Of a DNA stretch of 64,000 nt, positions 61,002 through 64,000 are shown in pieces. The position numbers and the translations under genes were made by a program. Source of the DNA: Phaeodactylibacter sp. (lineage in GTDB: Bacteria > Bacteroidota > Bacteroidia > Chitinophagales > Saprospiraceae); the NCBI RefSeq assembly GCF_022763345.1, contig NZ_JALEGS010000037.1, positions 62,001-126,000 of the forward strand. The letters run 5' to 3'. How positions within the stretch are numbered: position 1 is the first letter of the stretch; each line of letters starts with the position of its first letter. The notes beneath the pieces were generated by a model that saw only the letters and a program-made list of their open reading frames with translations, did no database searches and had not been told where the DNA came from.

Positions 61002-61301
61002 AATCTATAGTTTGATTAAAACAATAGTTCCTGTTGTTGACCCGCTGCATTCGTTACGCGCTGAACAGACCTGACGTTAACCTTGATTGCTTTCTGCAGG
61101 AATCCGGGCAGAAAGCCAAAGGGTAAGCACGGGAAAATTCAGAATTGAAAGCGTAGTATGCGAGTGGAACAGGAAACTTCCTATTCTTATACGAAAAGGC
61201 AAGAACGCTCCTGTACTAATGACGGAAGCGTTCTTGCCTCTAGGTAAAAAACAAATATAAGAGAAACCCCTGAATTAAACAAGTATCAGGGGACTATCCC
61301 T
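61002..61301. other. Intergenic region with two hairpins
   Basis: About 300 bp between greA and the PorV/PorQ gene. Contains the 7-bp hairpin at 61267-61292 and the 13-bp terminator at 61197-61239. The part next to greA must carry its promoter; no exact -7 match is seen there. No gene. Confidence 0.6.
61197..61239 (-). terminator. Terminator after the PorV/PorQ gene
   Basis: Perfect 13-bp arms (61197-61209 and 61227-61239), 17-nt loop, followed on the minus strand by TTTTCG. A smaller hairpin (61267-61273 with 61286-61292) lies closer to the stop and is followed by TTTCTCTTATATTT. Confidence 0.75.
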
Positions 61302-62372
61302 TTAAATTGAGATGCGTACACCAATATTGTGGGTACCATTCCAGACACGGGTTGCACGGTAGGCGTAGTCAATCGCAAAACGCGAAGCACGGCTTTCCGG
61401 CGTATCCTTGCCTAGTGGCACTGCAATCGTTGCACCGGCACTCAATCCGGTATAGATAGGGTCATCAAAGGTTTCAGCATCGCCTGAACCAAACTCGTAG
61501 CGGTAGCCACCCCGAACCATGAACAGGTCCTTAAGCGAGTACTCAATACCACCACCCACCTGATCCTGAGAAAAGGAGTTGGAGGTGAAGTTACCCAATA
61601 CAGTGATTCGGTGTGTACCACCGGTAATCAGGAAGTCATAAGACAATCCGATGTTCAGCATGGAAGGCAACTCAAAGTCTGAAGAACGCTGGCTGAAGGT
61701 CAGTTCATAACCACCGTTGTTGGGAGAAGGCCCTTGAGTCGTAAGCCCCTCACCGCCATACTGCATGCGGCCACCGATGTTGCGAAGTGCGATACCAAAC
61801 TTAAAGTTATCATTCTCGCCGGTAACGTACTGAACACCTGCGTCAAGCGCAAAGCCAAACGCATTCACATCTGCAATCGACTCTGAAACGCCACGGAATA
61901 GCACACCAACAGAGATTTTATTCTCGAAGGTATGCGCATAGCCAATTCCAAGGTTGAAGAAGCTTGGAGAAAAAGTTGAGCCTGTTCCTCCCGGCTGATC
62001 AGTCGTCGTAACCGGAATATCACCAAAGTCCATAGCCATCAGGCTAATACCGATGGCGCCAGACTCGCCTACCTTCTGAGAAACGCCCAGGCCATTTAGC
62101 AGGATGTCGGTACCTTCCAGATAACGACCGTGCCCGATCTGAACTTCTGTCTTGTTGATACGGGACAAGCCAGCTACGTTAATGCGCATGGCTTCCACAC
62201 CAGACACAAAAGAGGTTGTCATCGAGTGCAACCCTGCACTTTCTGCCCAAGGGTTGAGTAGCAGCTGTGCAGCTCCTGCCTCACCCTGACGGTCTGGGTT
62301 ACCTGCGAAAGCAGATTCTGTGACGCCCCAAACCAAAGCCACAGCAAAAAGTAAAGTAGTAATTTTATTCAT
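61302..62372 (-). CDS. PorV/PorQ-family outer membrane protein
   Basis: Encodes 356 aa. Signal peptide (about 1-23), then QGEAGAAQLLLNPWAESAGLHSM and INVAGLSRINKTEVQIGH, the PorV/PorQ start region, and alternating beta strands to the C-terminal VWNGTHNIGVRISI of a 14-stranded FadL-like barrel. PorV shuttles T9SS substrates to the attachment complex; the family also has members of unknown role. It follows the large exported protein gene by 77 nt, on the same strand, so they are likely co-expressed. Confidence 0.87.
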   Translation of the reverse strand: MNKITTLLFAVALVWGVTESAFAGNPDRQGEAGAAQLLLNPWAESAGLHSMTTSFVSGVEAMRINVAGLSRINKTEVQIGHGRYLEGTDILLNGLGVSQKVGESGAIGISLMAMDFGDIPVTTTDQPGGTGSTFSPSFFNLGIGYAHTFENKISVGVLFRGVSESIADVNAFGFALDAGVQYVTGENDNFKFGIALRNIGGRMQYGGEGLTTQGPSPNNGGYELTFSQRSSDFELPSMLNIGLSYDFLITGGTHRITVLGNFTSNSFSQDQVGGGIEYSLKDLFMVRGGYRYEFGSGDAETFDDPIYTGLSAGATIAVPLGKDTPESRASRFAIDYAYRATRVWNGTHNIGVRISI

Positions 62373-62388
62373 ACCAAATATTTTGAGG

Positions 62389-62421
62389 AGCTTTCCGCCC
62401 CCTTTGAAGGGACGGAAAGAC
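62389..62421 (-). other. Hairpin between the large exported protein and the PorV/PorQ gene
   Basis: CTTTCCG and CGGAAAG arms with an inner CCC/GGG pairing, no T-run after it. It lies 17 nt before the PorV/PorQ start and could set the ratio of the two products. Confidence 0.4.
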
Positions 62422-62449
62422 TCTCTAAATTTTAAAATTCAAAGGTTGC

Positions 62450-64000
62450 TTACAGACCTGATGGGTCGAACTGACGGTTCACACCGAACCACTTGATTGT
62501 CCGCTCACCAAGGCCTTCTGCAGCGATGTGGATCAGATAAACACCACTTGCTACAGGTATACCCTTGCTGTTGTTGAGGTCCCACTCCAGTGCTGGCGTA
62601 ATCTGATTGCGCTCAATAGCATTACCAATCGGGTCAGCACCCACTTCATCCCGGTTGTACTGACGGATGAACTTGCCTTCCAGCGTGTAAATCGTTACCA
62701 CGCATTGCGCAGGCAAATTGGTGATTTTCACGGTAGTGGTAAACTGTGAGGTCTCGTAGTCAGAGAAACCATAGTAAGGGTTGGGCACAACGAGGATATC
62801 CTCAAGCGCATCTGCAATCCCTTCTTCATCCAATGGTGTAGGTGCAGCACCCTCTATAGCGAACTGATACTTCGGATGGTAATTGTTCTCACCTGTACCG
62901 GTACGCTGATCGCCGTCAATGTTCGGATTGTCTACTTCAACCTGATAAGGATTAGTTACGCGGAGCTTTAACCGTACTTCTTCAGGGATCAGACCCTGCT
63001 CGTAGCTGGTGTATGGGAAATCATTATCTCCAATAACTAAACCTGCCCACGTGATTTCACGTACCGAACGTACTTTTGAAAGTGGTAGCGGGCTTGGTTC
63101 GAAGTTGTCACGGAAGCTTGCGCAGCTATCATATGGTGTTTTCGTCACATAAACCATGTGCTGTCCACCCATATAGACAGGCAGCAAGCCCAGGTTTTGC
63201 ACCTCTGGCAGAATCAACTGGCTGGATGGATTGAACATCATGTCGCCACCAGTGATCCCGTCAGTGAAGGTAACCGTTGTGTCGAGCAGCTCATTCTCAG
63301 GGCGATATACAGAGTTCTCGCCAAAGAAAATATTCAGTCGCTGACCCGTTTCCACATCTATAGCGTACCCAGGGAACCAGCCCATACCGGTACCGTCGCC
63401 ATCAGGAGCTGGCAAACCGTCCGGACCTGCATCCTTGCCCACTGAAGGGTCTGCACGCAGGTCAAACTGGTCCACACCACCTTCTGTAACAAAGCCAGAC
63501 TCTGTGTAAAACCGGTTCGCCGATTCTATGATCACACAGCGGCTCCAAAGATCCTTGTTAGGAGTAAGTACGATATCGACATTATTAAGGTCTTCCAGAT
63601 CCATCTGGTTCCGGACAATACCGCTACCGCTGTTGTTTGCCCAAACCGGGCTGATGAATGGATTCTGGAACTCTCCTCTTGCTGTCCAGTCCAACATGTA
63701 GTACGGCATCAAAGGCGCCTGCCCAAACTGCGTCAGCCCACCATCAGGGTCGATCGCCGCATCCCGCTCTCCATCATCAGTAGAGATATAGTCAAACAGT
63801 TGGATCGCACCAAAGCCCTGACCCTGGAAGAGATCAAACTCCTCAGGAACATAGGCAAACCATGGGTTGGCAGCGGGTCCGTTCGCATACTCAATATCAA
63901 AGCCTACATAGCCATTGTCTTCTGTTTCCTGCTCTCCGGGTTCTGCAACCTGTCCAATATTGACTGAGAAACCAAATTCCGCAATGATTTGCTCATTCAA
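62450..64000 (-). CDS. Large exported protein, C-terminal part only (runs off the window)
   Basis: At least 516 aa; the frame is open at the window edge, so the true start lies beyond 64000. The visible part is beta-rich. At the C-terminus, VVPNPYYGFSDYETSQF, VVTIYTLEGKFIRQYN and GIPVASGVYLIHIAAEG form a FlgD-Ig/T9SS-type C-terminal domain, so it is probably exported through the T9SS and lies upstream of its PorV-like partner. The function is unknown. Confidence 0.8.
   Translation of the reverse strand: MNEQIIAEFGFSVNIGQVAEPGEQETEDNGYVGFDIEYANGPAANPWFAYVPEEFDLFQGQGFGAIQLFDYISTDDGERDAAIDPDGGLTQFGQAPLMPYYMLDWTARGEFQNPFISPVWANNSGSGIVRNQMDLEDLNNVDIVLTPNKDLWSRCVIIESANRFYTESGFVTEGGVDQFDLRADPSVGKDAGPDGLPAPDGDGTGMGWFPGYAIDVETGQRLNIFFGENSVYRPENELLDTTVTFTDGITGGDMMFNPSSQLILPEVQNLGLLPVYMGGQHMVYVTKTPYDSCASFRDNFEPSPLPLSKVRSVREITWAGLVIGDNDFPYTSYEQGLIPEEVRLKLRVTNPYQVEVDNPNIDGDQRTGTGENNYHPKYQFAIEGAAPTPLDEEGIADALEDILVVPNPYYGFSDYETSQFTTTVKITNLPAQCVVTIYTLEGKFIRQYNRDEVGADPIGNAIERNQITPALEWDLNNSKGIPVASGVYLIHIAAEGLGERTIKWFGVNRQFDPSGL

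Noticed and set aside
1..64000. tRNA, rRNA, CRISPR arrays or phage genes
   Set aside because: I looked for cloverleaf CCA-type ends, 16S/23S conserved cores, regular short repeats and structural phage proteins and saw none; a tRNAscan or Infernal run would settle small RNAs.

Overview
The window looks like a stretch of a Bacteroidota chromosome, probably class Saprospiria (Lewinella/Saprospiraceae-like; the class is inference, the phylum is well supported). Support comes from a SusC/SusD pair, type IX secretion (T9SS) sorting domains, a PorV/PorQ-family protein, DUF983, DUF3108, DUF4230 and DUF5690 proteins, an alanine racemase with a MurF remnant, and repeated exact TAnnTTTG promoter -7 elements. 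Coding density is high and several convergent gene pairs overlap at their stop codons. I see no tRNA, rRNA or CRISPR array.

Layout. 0.1-2.1 kb: lipoprotein dipeptidyl peptidase III. 2.2-3.5 kb: a RelE/ParE-type toxin-antitoxin pair between two diverged direct repeats, plus a small acidic ORF. 3.6-9.5 kb: SusC-SusD-lipoprotein-lipoprotein operon. 9.6-18.6 kb: a T9SS-exported ELWxTDGT-repeat protein, then a redox/metal group (di-haem peroxidase, DUF2202 ferritin-like protein with a Cys-rich tail, TolC-type protein, haem-binding protein preceded by a MITE-like element, VIT1-type transporter) and aceK. 18.6-25.2 kb: CpcT-like lipoprotein, S9 peptidase, DUF983 protein, two unknowns and a sterol desaturase-family protein.

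25.1-34.8 kb is the most interesting part. It holds a phosphonatase-like HAD hydrolase and a PhnZ-like HD oxygenase (operon), a phosphodiesterase-alkaline phosphatase fusion behind a leader with a terminator, a lipoprotein prohibitin, a REP-associated tyrosine transposase beside a 27-bp perfect palindrome, then an operon of HpnZ-like alcohol dehydrogenase, DUF5690 membrane protein and PhoD-like phosphatase, with a divergent XRE-cupin regulator. Together these suggest an organophosphorus-scavenging locus with partly undescribed chemistry.

34.9-47.4 kb: saccharopine/alanine dehydrogenase-like enzyme, purC, a large T9SS protein, the pxpABC 5-oxoprolinase operon, a beta-helix lipoprotein, an AT-rich UPF0175/DUF3368 toxin-antitoxin pair, era and a conserved unknown. 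47.4-54.7 kb: three consecutive SurA/parvulin-type periplasmic folding factors, alanine racemase and purD. 54.9-64 kb: a carboxypeptidase-regulatory-domain protein, flippase-like/DUF3108/DUF4230 operon, ruvC, HIT, greA, a PorV/PorQ protein and a 5'-truncated large exported protein running off the window end.
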